DNA from: Chloroflexota bacterium
Lineage (GTDB): Bacteria; Chloroflexota; Anaerolineae; Anaerolineales; Villigracilaceae
Direction: 5' to 3'
DNA: 64,000 nt
NCBI GenBank assembly: GCA_016235425.1
Contig: JACRLC010000106.1
Location: 1 to 64,000, forward strand
Each line of letters opens with the position of its first letter. The first letter of the stretch is position 1. Shown here one piece after another: positions 54,404 through 63,466 of this stretch. Both the position numbers and the translations under genes were made by a program. The notes beneath the pieces are model-generated. The model was not told the DNA's origin and made no database searches. It saw only the letters and a program-made list of their open reading frames with translations.

Positions 54404-56443
54404 TTAGAATAGGCCAACCACCTTGCCGGTCTTGAGGTCAAGGTCAACATCGTAGAAGACCGGGCGTGTGGGCAGGCCGGGCATCGTGCGCATTTCGCCG
54501 AGAAGCGGATAGAGGAAGCCTGCGCCAACGGAGGCGCGGATATCGCGGATCGGCACGCGGAAACCGCGCGGCGCGCCCTTGATGCTGGCATCGTGCGTAA
54601 ACGAGAGGTGCGTCTTGGCCATATTCATTGGCAGTTTGTCAAAGCCAAGTTTGGTGAACTGCTCGATCTTGGCCTCGGCCTCGGGTGAGTAGTCCACACC
54701 ATCGGCGCGGTAGATCTCGCGGCAGATGATCTCGATCTTCTCCTTGATGGAGAGATTCACATCATAAAGGAACTCGAATTTCGCGGGTTTCTCACAGGCT
54801 TTGACAACAGCTTCGGCCAGCGCAATTGCACCCTTGCCGCCTTCCATCCAGTGACGCGAGACGACCGCGTCCATCGCGCCCGCTTCGGTGGCGGTCTGGC
54901 GGATAAGTTCCAACTCAGCAGGCGTGTCCGTGGCAAACGAGTTGACCGCCACCACCACGTTCACACCGAACTTGATGGCGTTCTCGATGTGCTGGGTCAG
55001 GTTTGGCAGGCCCTTGCGGAGCAGATCAAGATTTTCGTCAGTGTATTCGGGCGCAAGCGGCTTGCCGGCCACAACCTTTGGCCCGCCGCCATGCATCTTG
55101 AGTGCGCGCACCGTGGCGACGATCACTACCACCTGCGGGATCAAACCAGAATAGCGGCACTTGATGTCGAAGAACTTTTCCATACCGCAGTCTGCGCCGA
55201 AGCCCGATTCCGTGATAACGTAATCGGCCAGTTTGAGCGCGATCTTGTCGGCGATGATGGAGCTGTTGCCGTGGGCGATGTTGGCAAACGGCCCCGCGTG
55301 GACGAAAGCAGGCGTGCCTTCGAGGGTTTGCATCAGGTTCGGTTTGATGGCGTCCTTCATCAGCACGGTCATCGCGCCAGCCACGCCCAGGTCTTCTGCG
55401 GTCACGGCCTCGCCCTGCTTGTTGACGGCAACCACCATGCGTCCCAGGCGGTCGCGCATGTCTTCGAGACCGGTGGTCAGCGCGAGGATCGCCATGATTT
55501 CCGAAGCGACGGTGATATCGTAGCCGGAACGATGCTCGTGACCGGCTTCATCCTTGCCGAGGCCAACCTGCACTTCGCGCAGGAAGCGATCATTCACGTC
55601 AATCACACGCCGCCATTGAATGCCGTTCGGGTCAATGTCGAGGCGGGAGAAGCGGGAGCGTTCTTCGGGAGTCAGTTCGTTGGGATCGGCCTTGTCAATG
55701 CCGAGTTTCTTCAAGCGGCGCAGCATCGAGGGGGAGAATTTGCGATTGCCTTTTTTATCGGGCGGGCAAAGAGCGGCGAAAAGTTTCTCATCGTCCTGCA
55801 TGGACTCGTGCATCATGCGCGCATCCAGCGCCGCGGCGCACAGGTTATGCGCGGCGGTGATGGCGTGAATGTCGCCGGTCAGGTGCAGGTTGAAATCCTC
55901 CATCGGGATGATTTGCGAGTAGCCGCCGCCTGCCGCACCGCCCTTGATGCCGAAAGTTGGGCCTTGCGAGGGCTGGCGGATAACAGTCATCACGCGCTTG
56001 CCAAGGTGCGCGCCGAGCGCCTGCGAAACGCCGACGGTGGTGGTCGTCTTGCCTTCGCCGAGCGGGGTGGGGGTGATGGCGGTCACGTCAATGTATTTGC
56101 CGTTCGGGCGCCTGGCAAGCCGGTCGAGGATCTCGAGTTTGACCTTCGCTTTGTACGGACCAAACAGTTCGAGTTCGCTCTCTTTGATGCCCAGCTCTTC
56201 CGCGATCTGAAGAATGGGTTTGAGTTTGCCTGCCTGCGCGATCTCGATATCCGAGGGCACGGGGCGCAGGAGTTTCAACCTGGTGGGTGCGAATGGGAAC
56301 TTTTTCCCCTTCGGGGACGATGTGACGGCGGGCTTTTTTCCGTTCGTGGAATGTGTTGCGGCTGTCACTTTCTTCATGACCGGTTTCCTGGCCGGGGCTT
56401 TCTTCTTCGGTGTAGCCTTCTTTGCTCTGAGCTTGGTTGCCAT
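54404..56443 (-). CDS. fhs: Formate-tetrahydrofolate ligase with Lys-rich N-terminal tail
   Basis: A 679-residue enzyme making 10-formyl-THF from formate, THF and [23 protein letters not shown] is the P-loop near residue 130; [20 protein letters not shown] and [18 protein letters not shown] are folate- and formate-site segments. The catalytic core is of the longer type with an extra segment around [10 protein letters not shown], as in C1-THF synthase. The first 50 residues are an Ala/Lys/Pro-rich basic tail ([13 protein letters not shown] and similar), absent from usual bacterial Fhs. AAAGGAG 4 bases before the ATG shows the tail is translated. The enzyme feeds purine synthesis or a Wood-Ljungdahl-type methyl branch; no partner genes adjoin. 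Confidence 0.94.
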   Translation of the reverse strand: MATKLRAKKATPKKKAPARKPVMKKVTAATHSTNGKKPAVTSSPKGKKFPFAPTRLKLLRPVPSDIEIAQAGKLKPILQIAEELGIKESELELFGPYKAKVKLEILDRLARRPNGKYIDVTAITPTPLGEGKTTTTVGVSQALGAHLGKRVMTVIRQPSQGPTFGIKGGAAGGGYSQIIPMEDFNLHLTGDIHAITAAHNLCAAALDARMMHESMQDDEKLFAALCPPDKKGNRKFSPSMLRRLKKLGIDKADPNELTPEERSRFSRLDIDPNGIQWRRVIDVNDRFLREVQVGLGKDEAGHEHRSGYDITVASEIMAILALTTGLEDMRDRLGRMVVAVNKQGEAVTAEDLGVAGAMTVLMKDAIKPNLMQTLEGTPAFVHAGPFANIAHGNSSIIADKIALKLADYVITESGFGADCGMEKFFDIKCRYSGLIPQVVVIVATVRALKMHGGGPKVVAGKPLAPEYTDENLDLLRKGLPNLTQHIENAIKFGVNVVVAVNSFATDTPAELELIRQTATEAGAMDAVVSRHWMEGGKGAIALAEAVVKACEKPAKFEFLYDVNLSIKEKIEIICREIYRADGVDYSPEAEAKIEQFTKLGFDKLPMNMAKTHLSFTHDASIKGAPRGFRVPIRDIRASVGAGFLYPLLGEMRTMPGLPTRPVFYDVDLDLKTGKVVGLF

Positions 56444-56546
56444 ATCTTCTCCTTTGTGGATGGATGGGATTGAAAATTCCAGAGTGCGATGTTCCCATTA
56501 TCGAAAATTTTCACAAATTTGGCAATGGATTTCCGTCACTTCTTTG

Positions 56547-57362
56547 TCACATAGTTATCAGGGTACCCACGTTTTCTCCATTTAATGCCCTTGCCAGGTG
56601 ATGATCTTCCTCTGCCGAAAAGATTTGCGCGGTCAGCCCCGGCACTTCGCGGACGAGTTCCAGCATTTGCTCGACTTTGGCCGCCATCCCGCCGGTGACA
56701 TCTGCGCTGACGGAGCCTCCCACCTTTTCCCGCATCTTTTCATAGACTTCCGGCCTGATCTCCTTTACGAGGCGGGTTCTGGCTGGGAAATCGTCCCATA
56801 CCCCCGCCTCAATTCCGGCCAGCAGGATGCGGTTGGGAAAAAGCTGTCTCGCGAGGTGCATGAACAGATCCTCGGTGGAGAGGATCGTGCCGCCGCGCAC
56901 CTCGTCGAAGGCTACGTCACCGTGAATGACTGGCAGGATTCCGTTTGCCAGCGCCATGCGGATGGGCGTCGTCTCCCACAGCGAAACCTGTGCGTCGCTT
57001 GCGAGGACTGCTGAAGACGGCGGAAAAGCCATTGCCGGTATGCCTGCCTTGTAAAGCGCGTTCATCACATGCACGTTCAATTCACGCGCCTGAATCCAGA
57101 CCTCGGCGAATCCCTTCCAGCCGGAGGCATCGCGCACACCATCGCGCGTCCCATACTTTTTGCCGGAGGTATGCCCGAAGGAGCCGGAACCATGCCCAAG
57201 GATGAGACGCGGCTTCGAAGCGGGATCAGTTTCCGGGTCCGAAAAAAGAACCGCTGAAATCTGTTTGGCAAGGCTGTCCAGTTTGTCAAGTCGAGGGGTG
57301 TAGGGGCGATCCTTGTCCGTGATCAGTGATCCACCCAGTTTGAGAAAAATAAGTTCAGCCAT
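56547..57362 (-). CDS. ipk: Isopentenyl phosphate kinase
   Basis: A 271-residue amino-acid-kinase-fold enzyme. FLKLGGSLIT binds ATP phosphate. GHGSGSFGHTSGKKYG includes the His typical of isopentenyl phosphate kinases, and PVIHGDVAFD, STEDL and DVTGGMAAKVEQM follow. It phosphorylates isopentenyl phosphate to isopentenyl diphosphate in the alternative mevalonate route. No other mevalonate gene is in the window. The ATG at 57362 is chosen by family length; TAAAAT lies 7 bases before it, so the mRNA may be leaderless. It lies 103 bases upstream of fhs. Confidence 0.88.
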   Translation of the reverse strand: MAELIFLKLGGSLITDKDRPYTPRLDKLDSLAKQISAVLFSDPETDPASKPRLILGHGSGSFGHTSGKKYGTRDGVRDASGWKGFAEVWIQARELNVHVMNALYKAGIPAMAFPPSSAVLASDAQVSLWETTPIRMALANGILPVIHGDVAFDEVRGGTILSTEDLFMHLARQLFPNRILLAGIEAGVWDDFPARTRLVKEIRPEVYEKMREKVGGSVSADVTGGMAAKVEQMLELVREVPGLTAQIFSAEEDHHLARALNGENVGTLITM

Positions 57363-57369
57363 GCGGGCA

Positions 57370-57375
57370 ATTTTA
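57370..57375 (-). promoter_or_regulatory. -10 box of a probable leaderless promoter (ipk)
   Basis: TAAAAT on the minus strand, 7 bases before the ATG at 57362. No clear -35 box. Confidence 0.4.
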
Positions 57376-57418
57376 CACTGTCTTTGATGGAGTGCACTGA
57401 TTTTGCACTCCATCGTCA

Positions 57419-57427
57419 TGCTATAAT
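57419..57427 (+). promoter_or_regulatory. Extended -10 promoter of the TP-repeat membrane protein
   Basis: TGCTATAAT, five bases before a GTG at 57433 and eleven before an ATG at 57439. The downstream gene probably has little or no leader. Confidence 0.5.
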
Positions 57428-57432
57428 CCCGC

Positions 57433-58323
57433 GTGCTTATGGACATTCATGCCGGAATACTGGCCGCCGCTTTGCTTGCCGCCGTGGGCGCATATTTCAT
57501 TGCGCGGGCAGGCATTCGCTCGATCCAGGCGGCGCGAAAGTTGACTTTTTATCGTTTGCGAAAACAGCGCACCGCGGGAGGCTGGCGGTTGTTTTTCTTC
57601 GCGCTGTTCCTGTTTGGTTTTGCGTTTTGGCTTCCATTCTATGGCGAACCGAAAATCTTCGAGGTCTTTCCGCCTTCGCCCACTCCCAGCCTGACTCCCA
57701 CGATCACCCTCACGCCGACCATCACGCTGACGCCAACCATCACATTGACGCCGACCATCACGGATACCCCCTCGGTGACGGATACACTTACGCCAACCTC
57801 CACGCCGTTTTTGCCGCCCGCGATCGAAGCGCTTTTCGAGAGCGTTGTCACGCCCAACCCGCAGGCTATTTTCAGCCCAATCCGATTTTCAACAGAGTAT
57901 GATGGGATTAATGCGATCAACCCACAGACGGTGTTTCAAAACCCAGTGGGTCACATGTATGGCGCGTTTTCCTACGATGAGATGATTCAAGGTGTACAGT
58001 GGACCGCGCTGTGGTTGTACGAAGGTAAACTCGTACATCCTGATACACATCCTTGGGGGACAATACCAGGTGAAACGACGGGCGGCTATGGTTACACCGA
58101 TTGGAATCCCGACCCGGGCGAATGGCTTCCCGGAACGTATGAAGTGCAAATCTTTGTCGGGTTGGATTGGAAGGTGGTGGGACAGTTTATCGTGCAGGGC
58201 GAACTGCCGACACCCATCGAGACCATTACACCCAGCCCGACGGTTACGCCCATTCCTTCGCGCACGCCCACCCAGGCGGCTTCTCCGGCAAAAACAATTG
58301 CACCAACAACTTCAACTCCATAA
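57433..58323 (+). CDS. Membrane protein with Thr-Pro repeat stalk
   Basis: A 296-residue protein of unknown function. Two hydrophobic helices (about 7-27 and 52-70) are separated by a basic loop. A stalk made of a TLTPTI-type hexamer repeated about four times (about 84-125) follows. A compact domain (about 130-255) then has NPVGHMYGAFSYDEM, GVQWTALWLYEGKL, WNPDPGEWLPGTYEVQIFVG and VVGQFIVQG, a beta-rich, probably extracytoplasmic, ligand-binding module. A second Thr/Pro/Ser tail ends the chain. GTG at 57433 or ATG at 57439 could start it. It is followed after 9 bases by the thioesterase gene. Confidence 0.75.
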   Translation: MLMDIHAGILAAALLAAVGAYFIARAGIRSIQAARKLTFYRLRKQRTAGGWRLFFFALFLFGFAFWLPFYGEPKIFEVFPPSPTPSLTPTITLTPTITLTPTITLTPTITDTPSVTDTLTPTSTPFLPPAIEALFESVVTPNPQAIFSPIRFSTEYDGINAINPQTVFQNPVGHMYGAFSYDEMIQGVQWTALWLYEGKLVHPDTHPWGTIPGETTGGYGYTDWNPDPGEWLPGTYEVQIFVGLDWKVVGQFIVQGELPTPIETITPSPTVTPIPSRTPTQAASPAKTIAPTTSTP

Positions 58324-58332
58324 GGACACATC

Positions 58333-58815
58333 ATGCTTGCATTTCAGGATTTCTATCCAGACCACATGGCGCATTGCTGCGGCTGCGGCCGATTGAACGA
58401 ACACGGACACCAGATCAAAAGTTTTTGGGATGGGGAAGAGTCGATTTGCCATTTCCAGCCCAAGCCTCATCACATTGCCATTCCCGGTTACGTTTATGGC
58501 GGACTGCTTGCGTCGCTGATTGACTGTCACGGCACAGGGACTGCCGCCGCGGCAGGTTACCGCGCTGAAAACCGTGAAATGGATACCGAGCCGCCCCTGC
58601 GCTATCTCACCGCGTCCCTGCACGTGGATTATCTCAAGCCCACGCCGCTTGGCATCATGCTGGAAGTGCGCGGCAAAGTGAAGGAAGTGAAAGGCCGCAG
58701 GGTCACGATTGAAGAATGGATTTTAGCCAACGGTGAGGTCACCGTGAGAGGGGAAGTGGTCGCCGTCCAGGTGCCGGACAAGATGGTGCAGGAGTTGTTG
58801 CAATCTTCGCGCTGA
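58333..58815 (+). CDS. PaaI-type hotdog thioesterase
   Basis: A 160-residue hotdog-fold protein, likely hydrolysing an acyl- or aryl-CoA thioester. PGYVYGGLLASLIDCHGTG is the catalytic helix region (HGG-like turn and Asp). YLKPTPLG and the VKGRRVTIEEWI strand follow as in PaaI and YbgC relatives. The N-terminus has HCCGCGRLNEHG, probably a metal site seen in some relatives. AAGGA lies upstream of the ATG. The last codons Ser-Ser-Arg-stop (TCT TCG CGC TGA) coincide with the start of a REP-like palindrome, which supplies the stop. Confidence 0.87.
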   Translation: MLAFQDFYPDHMAHCCGCGRLNEHGHQIKSFWDGEESICHFQPKPHHIAIPGYVYGGLLASLIDCHGTGTAAAAGYRAENREMDTEPPLRYLTASLHVDYLKPTPLGIMLEVRGKVKEVKGRRVTIEEWILANGEVTVRGEVVAVQVPDKMVQELLQSSR

Positions 58816-59054
58816 GCGGAGGACGAAGTCCGCAGTCGAAGCGCGGGTAACCTGAAACATGAAATTTGCAGGTAACCCGTCCTTCGACTGCGGGCCTCAC
58901 AAAGAACGTTCGGCTCTCCGCTCAGGACGAATCGTTCGCGCTGAGCGGAGCGCAGCGAAGTCGAAGCGCAGTGACTTGGGGATATTAAGCTTACTTTTGA
59001 TCCCGTCCTTCGACTGCGCTCGTCGCCGTCGCTCCTCACTCCGCTCAGGACGAA
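58806..59054. repeat. Two REP-like palindromes in tandem
   Basis: Unit 1 (58806-58931) and unit 2 (58932-59054) each open with TTCGCGCTGAGCGGAG, contain GTCGAAGCGC opposed by GTCCTTCGACTGCG and close with CCGCTCAGGACGAA. Unit 1 ends one gene (PaaI) and unit 2 ends the opposite one (AHSA1). Confidence 0.8.
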
Positions 59055-59437
59055 TAGTATTCCCTCATCGGCTTGAAGTAAAAATCCTCCCAGCCTTTTT
59101 CATAACCCTCAGCCTGCCCCTCGGGGATTTGAGTGTGGATAATGGTTAGCTTTGTGCCGCCAGCTACTGGTTCAAGCAAGACCTCCACGCCAGAGTCATC
59201 TGCGCCTTCGGGGAATTCGCTTGTGTGCCATGCCTGCAAAATGCGGCGGTTCTCTTCGAGTTCCAAAAACGTTCCCCAGATGTATCCATCCCAGGCGGTG
59301 AATTCGCCGCCCACACGGCCATCCACTTTGGCGGGGCTTCCTGTCATGGCTGTGTGTCCATCTGTGGAGAGCCATGCCCGGTAAATCTCTTCAGGTTTGG
59401 CCGCGAATGTCTCAACCAGGGTAAGTTCGTTTTTCAT
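59045..59437 (-). CDS. SRPBCC/AHSA1-family protein
   Basis: A 130-residue START-like helix-grip protein. VETFAAKPEEIYRAWLSTDGHTAMTG is the family start, and GGEFTAWDGYIWGTFLELEENRRILQAW is typical of the Aha1-like subgroup. The C-terminus ends KPMREYYSS. Members bind hydrophobic ligands or act as stress-related enzymes; the ligand is unknown. GGAG precedes the ATG. The terminal Ser-Ser-stop is encoded by the REP-like palindrome. It is the last gene of the SPFH-psuG group, 17 bases after psuG. Confidence 0.82.
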   Translation of the reverse strand: MKNELTLVETFAAKPEEIYRAWLSTDGHTAMTGSPAKVDGRVGGEFTAWDGYIWGTFLELEENRRILQAWHTSEFPEGADDSGVEVLLEPVAGGTKLTIIHTQIPEGQAEGYEKGWEDFYFKPMREYYSS

Positions 59438-59454
59438 GCTTTCTCCATGTCGTG

Positions 59455-60381
59455 TTATACCGCGCGAATTTTTCTTTTCGCTGTGATCTCTCCCGCGATC
59501 TGCGCGGCCAGCCGCGCGTTGTTCAACAATAAAGCAAGATTTGCGCGCAATGATTTTCCTTCGGTCAATTCACTGATTTGATTCAACAAGAAGGGGGTCA
59601 GAGCCTGACCGTGAATATGACTCGCCACCGCTTCGGCGGATGCTTTGGCGATCACCGGCTCCATCTCGGACTTTGGAATTGCTTCCGTTTCAGGGACAGG
59701 ATTCGTCACGAGCACCGCGCTCCGCATCCCCAGCCTCCAATGCGCTCGCGCAAACTCGGCGATCTCTTTCGGCGTATCCAGACGGACACTGACGCCAAGT
59801 CCGCTTTCGCGTGAATAGAAGGCGGGGAATTCGTCGGTTTGGCAGCCGACGACCGGCACGCCCATCGTTTCCAAATATTCCAGCGTGGCAGGCAGATCGA
59901 GAATGGCCTTGGCTCCCGCGCAGACAACGATCATCGGTGTTTCGGCGAGGGCGCGCAAATCGGTCGAAATATCGAACGAGGACTCTTTGTGCACGCCGCC
60001 GATCCCGCCCGTGGCAAAGACTTGAATCCCGGCATTGTGCGCGGCGAACATCGTCCCGGCGACGGTAGTTCCACCGCTCATCTTCTTGACGATGGCTGTG
60101 GCGAAGTCGCGGTGACTCACTTTCAGTGTGGAGTCTGATTCGGAAAGCCTCACCAGTTCCTCGTCCGAGAGACCGATGCGGATTTCCCCATCGAGCAGGG
60201 CAATGGTAGCGGGCACCGCATCCCCTTTGCGGACGGCGGCTTCCATGTCCCGCGCGAGTTCGAGATTACGCGGGCGGGGAAGTCCATGCGTGATGACAGT
60301 CGATTCGAGGGCGACGATGGGCGTCGAAAGATTTAACGCGCGGGAGACTTCGGGGGAAAGGATGCTGTTTCTATTTTCCAT
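59455..60381 (-). CDS. psuG: Pseudouridine-5'-phosphate glycosidase
   Basis: A 308-residue enzyme splitting pseudouridine 5'-phosphate into uracil and ribose 5-phosphate. ALESTVITHGLPRPRNLE at the N-terminus, GGTTVAGTMFAAHNAGI, FATGGIGGVHKES and CAGAKAILDLPATLE are the family blocks. The length is normal. The uracil released could be used by Upp encoded 14 kb away. The ATG at 60381 overlaps the stop of the upstream SPFH gene by 11 bases. No psuK kinase is adjacent. Confidence 0.93.
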   Translation of the reverse strand: MENRNSILSPEVSRALNLSTPIVALESTVITHGLPRPRNLELARDMEAAVRKGDAVPATIALLDGEIRIGLSDEELVRLSESDSTLKVSHRDFATAIVKKMSGGTTVAGTMFAAHNAGIQVFATGGIGGVHKESSFDISTDLRALAETPMIVVCAGAKAILDLPATLEYLETMGVPVVGCQTDEFPAFYSRESGLGVSVRLDTPKEIAEFARAHWRLGMRSAVLVTNPVPETEAIPKSEMEPVIAKASAEAVASHIHGQALTPFLLNQISELTEGKSLRANLALLLNNARLAAQIAGEITAKRKIRAV

Positions 60382-61885
60382 CTTGTATATGTGGGTTGAT
60401 ATTTTGAATGGCGCTCTGGATCGCTTCGATGGTTGGTTTGTTTTTGTCGAAGGTTTCTTTTTTACTGGCGAACATGTGCTGCGCGGTGAGTAGTTCTTTT
60501 CTAAAGGCGCGCAGGATGTCTTTGGCAATATCCTCGGGAGTTCTTGTCATGTATCTTCTGAGTTCTTCAATATTTTCCGGATCAAGGTTGGAAAGTTCCT
60601 TCCAGGAGAGCGACCTCGTTTTTGTAAATTTCGCAAACACCACATCATGGATCAATTGCATGAACTCTTTTCTTTTGGCAAATTGCTTTTTGCGTTCGAT
60701 GCCGGATCTCTTGGCGGCGTTTTCTCTTGCCAACTGCCAGGCTTCCTTGTGCTTTTCAAGGATGATGGTTGACGGAAGTTTCCACGTGCCGATGTCAATC
60801 CACATCAATTGAACGCCCAGCTCTGCGGCTCTGGCTTTGAATTCGGGTGTGTAGAATCTTTCGGTAATTTTCGACCTGGGCTGAAAATCCGGGATTTTGT
60901 TCGTGCGCAGGACGGCGCGTTGCTGGCCGGTCAACTCCGATTTCAGGGTGTTGATCTTTTGATCGGCTTCATTGGTCTGGTCGATTTCTTTTTGCCCGAT
61001 GTTTGCCAGGATCTCGTTCAACGTGCTTTTTGTGATCAGGTCTTCCAATTCACCCAGCGCCAATGGCAGGATGGTGGAAGACCATGGGAATTTGCCGTTT
61101 GCTTCTTCGCCCCTCACATCGCCCACCTGGACGATTTGTTTGTAGACCAGTGAATGGATCGTCTCTTCGCTGATGGAAGATGTATTGCCGGCGTTCCCGG
61201 TATTTTCTTCGTTTCTTTTTACGCTGAAAATGATCTTGATGTCGTGCGCTTCGATGGGAATTCCGTCCTTGGTGCGCGTGATGATGGACAGGTTTTTGAT
61301 GAACTGATCCTTCAGGTCAATGATGGCATATTGGGGCGCGTCGCCGTTCATTCCGATCTCACGGATTCTTTCAAAGCCTTCCAATACCCAGGGTTTTGAA
61401 CGCGCGAGGAGCACTTCGGGCGTCCCATTGGGATGCTCGGCCACCGCCACATTATCGAGATTGACCTGGACGAATCCCGGCCCGCCGATCAGCAGGATGG
61501 GGGAGTTCATGTCGCTTTGTTTGATGCGGCCTTCGTCAATGGTGATCTTTGCCTTGCCGGAGCCAAACGTGATGTAGGAGAGGAAATCCTCCGCGGTCTG
61601 CTCGTCATCCAGTTCAAATATATCCGTCAGGTAATGCGCCGCGGCTCTCCTTGCAGTGAAATACGGCACTGCCAGGATGGGCAGGTATTTGAGAAAACTC
61701 ATCGCTACAACGTATAACGAGCGTTGTTCGGGTACGTAATAATGGATCAGGATGTCCAGCCCGCTTAGAATCACCCAAAGCAACCCATAAAAAATGAGAA
61801 CCCTCTGCGCCCTTTTTAACGCGTGAACTTCGGTGAGACCGTAAAAATCCTTGGAATTGGGTTCCCTGGTGCTCGGAGGTTTCAT
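60371..61885 (-). CDS. SPFH/band-7-like membrane protein A
   Basis: A 504-residue protein with two hydrophobic helices (about 29-49 and 58-77). A beta-rich region follows (ILLIGGPGFVQVNLDNVAVAEH, YAIIDLKDQFIKNLSIITRTKDGIPIEAHDIKIIFSVK) that reads like the SPFH domain of stomatin and prohibitin relatives. The C-terminal half is long, helical and highly charged and may form coiled coils. Such proteins assemble into membrane rings or microdomains. Its ATG overlaps the stop of the neighbouring SPFH gene (ATGA), so the two are probably partners in one complex. Confidence 0.7.
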   Translation of the reverse strand: MKPPSTREPNSKDFYGLTEVHALKRAQRVLIFYGLLWVILSGLDILIHYYVPEQRSLYVVAMSFLKYLPILAVPYFTARRAAAHYLTDIFELDDEQTAEDFLSYITFGSGKAKITIDEGRIKQSDMNSPILLIGGPGFVQVNLDNVAVAEHPNGTPEVLLARSKPWVLEGFERIREIGMNGDAPQYAIIDLKDQFIKNLSIITRTKDGIPIEAHDIKIIFSVKRNEENTGNAGNTSSISEETIHSLVYKQIVQVGDVRGEEANGKFPWSSTILPLALGELEDLITKSTLNEILANIGQKEIDQTNEADQKINTLKSELTGQQRAVLRTNKIPDFQPRSKITERFYTPEFKARAAELGVQLMWIDIGTWKLPSTIILEKHKEAWQLARENAAKRSGIERKKQFAKRKEFMQLIHDVVFAKFTKTRSLSWKELSNLDPENIEELRRYMTRTPEDIAKDILRAFRKELLTAQHMFASKKETFDKNKPTIEAIQSAIQNINPHIQDGK

Positions 61886-63276
61886 GGTTGTTTGTCCTTT
61901 TGCCTGTACATCAGGGAAGCGTTGTTATCCTGGAGCCACTTCAGGAAATCATCCATCTTCCGTATCTCATCCTCCAGGTTACTCTGGACGTTGTGATCGG
62001 CCACCACCGAACTTTTTACCTCCTGAAAGAGAAGTTGCAGTGTGCTGTAGGGATTTTGAGAAGGGCGCGGTTTTGTGAAAAACGGCCTGCTTGCCAGTTC
62101 TGCAAAAGACTTCAAGGCCTCTTCGCGAGCGGAAGTATCGATCAGCGCTTCCCACTCTTCAAGTTGTTTTTGTTCCTTTTTGGCGTTGCCAAGCCAGTCT
62201 GTTTCCCAAGCCTGGATGATCTTTTCTTCCAGAGCGGGGTCGAAGTACAGGCAATGGAATTTCACCTGTTCCACTTGAATCCCGCGGTCGAAAAGATATT
62301 GGGCCTCCGGGCTAAAGGTTTGCCCGCCTGTTGGCACGCCGGTATCGTTCAATTCAAAAACCCTGGTCTGTTGCAGTCTGCGGTTGATCATTTCTTCGAT
62401 GGTTTGCAGTCCGCTCACTTTTTCAGAGGTAAACAATTCCGAAAACTTAAACTTTCGCACATACTCGCGCCACAAGTTGATCGTGAGATGCGCGGGCAGG
62501 CGATTCCAGGGCAGATGAACGGCATTGTCCCCATTTCCCACCTGTACCATCTTTCGGACAATTGCCTTTTCGACGGCCTCCCGATTGAAGCCATATCTTG
62601 AAATCACCTGAGCATCCGGGTCCTCAACGCCCGCCTCCGGTTTCTGGACCGAGAATTTGATGCTGATCCCCAGAACGACTTCAAAGCCGTCGCGGGTCAG
62701 GCCGCTGGTTTCCTGCCGCCGTTTCTGCACACTGACGTATTGTTTGTTGAACTCTGTCGGCGGCGCAAACGGCTGGTCACCGGGGATTGGGCCGATGGCC
62801 TGGAACTGGGTCCGCAAGTCGACGGTCCCGGCGATGTATTCGCCGCGGCGGGTGAAGGTGATCCCTGGGCCAATTGTGTCGCGGATTTCCGTGTCCGTGC
62901 GCAGGACCGCCGCGCTGGCCGTATCCACCAAAATGACGCCGCTCCCGCGTTTCTTTTCCTCCCCTGCGCGCAGGATGATTTCGCCGTTCTTGATGAACAA
63001 AGCCGGGCCGTCCGCGCCGGAATTGACCCTGTGATAAATTTCATGGCGTTCCTGGGGTGTCTTGACTGGCAGGACAAATTGGGAGAAAAAATACACCCAG
63101 CGATCAGAAAGCACGAGCACGACGATAATGTCAACCAGAAAGGATGCGGTTGAGGTAAGCAGGTCGGGCCGGATCTTCAACAGCCAAAGCGCCAAATGCC
63201 AGACGGCGGTAACGATGATCACGATGCCCACAGGTGTAGTGAAGAGGGACCCTAGTTCGCTGAATATTTTTCGCAT
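61882..63276 (-). CDS. SPFH/band-7-like membrane protein B
   Basis: A 464-residue relative of the downstream protein. Two hydrophobic helices lie at about 14-35 and 42-62. The SPFH-like core has LFIKNGEIILRAGEEKKRGSG, LVDTASAAVLRTDTEIRD, GPGITFTRRGEYIAGTVDLR and DGFEVVLGISIKFSV. A charged helical C-terminus contains FDRGIQVEQVKFHCLYFDP. The ATG at 63276 is chosen because the first membrane helix follows directly; the longer upstream frame has no support. It is divergent from a KAP-type NTPase gene across 190 bases. Confidence 0.7.
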   Translation of the reverse strand: MRKIFSELGSLFTTPVGIVIIVTAVWHLALWLLKIRPDLLTSTASFLVDIIVVLVLSDRWVYFFSQFVLPVKTPQERHEIYHRVNSGADGPALFIKNGEIILRAGEEKKRGSGVILVDTASAAVLRTDTEIRDTIGPGITFTRRGEYIAGTVDLRTQFQAIGPIPGDQPFAPPTEFNKQYVSVQKRRQETSGLTRDGFEVVLGISIKFSVQKPEAGVEDPDAQVISRYGFNREAVEKAIVRKMVQVGNGDNAVHLPWNRLPAHLTINLWREYVRKFKFSELFTSEKVSGLQTIEEMINRRLQQTRVFELNDTGVPTGGQTFSPEAQYLFDRGIQVEQVKFHCLYFDPALEEKIIQAWETDWLGNAKKEQKQLEEWEALIDTSAREEALKSFAELASRPFFTKPRPSQNPYSTLQLLFQEVKSSVVADHNVQSNLEDEIRKMDDFLKWLQDNNASLMYRQKDKQP

Positions 63277-63384
63277 CGGGTATGATTTTATAACAGAATT
63301 CAATAAAGTGGGAACTGCTTCAAAAGTCAGAAATTGTGCCGAAATATTGTCATTTGTATTCAGCAAATTTGTGACGAAAATGGC

Positions 63385-63414
63385 TTGACAATGAAGATTG
63401 GAAAAGTATATACT
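63385..63414 (+). promoter_or_regulatory. Sigma70-type promoter of the KAP NTPase
   Basis: TTGACA (63385-63390), an 18-base spacer and TATACT (63409-63414). The start codon is about 53 bases downstream. Confidence 0.65.
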
Positions 63415-63466
63415 GTTTTTATGATGTCATGAATTTGGATTGGAATTATATGACTGGAGGGTACAA

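Noticed and set aside
54851-56473. 540-codon open frame opposite formate-THF ligase
   Set aside because: It mirrors the fhs codon pattern, has no domain features and lies fully antisense to a clear gene. The same holds for long antisense frames opposite pepF and the histidine kinase.
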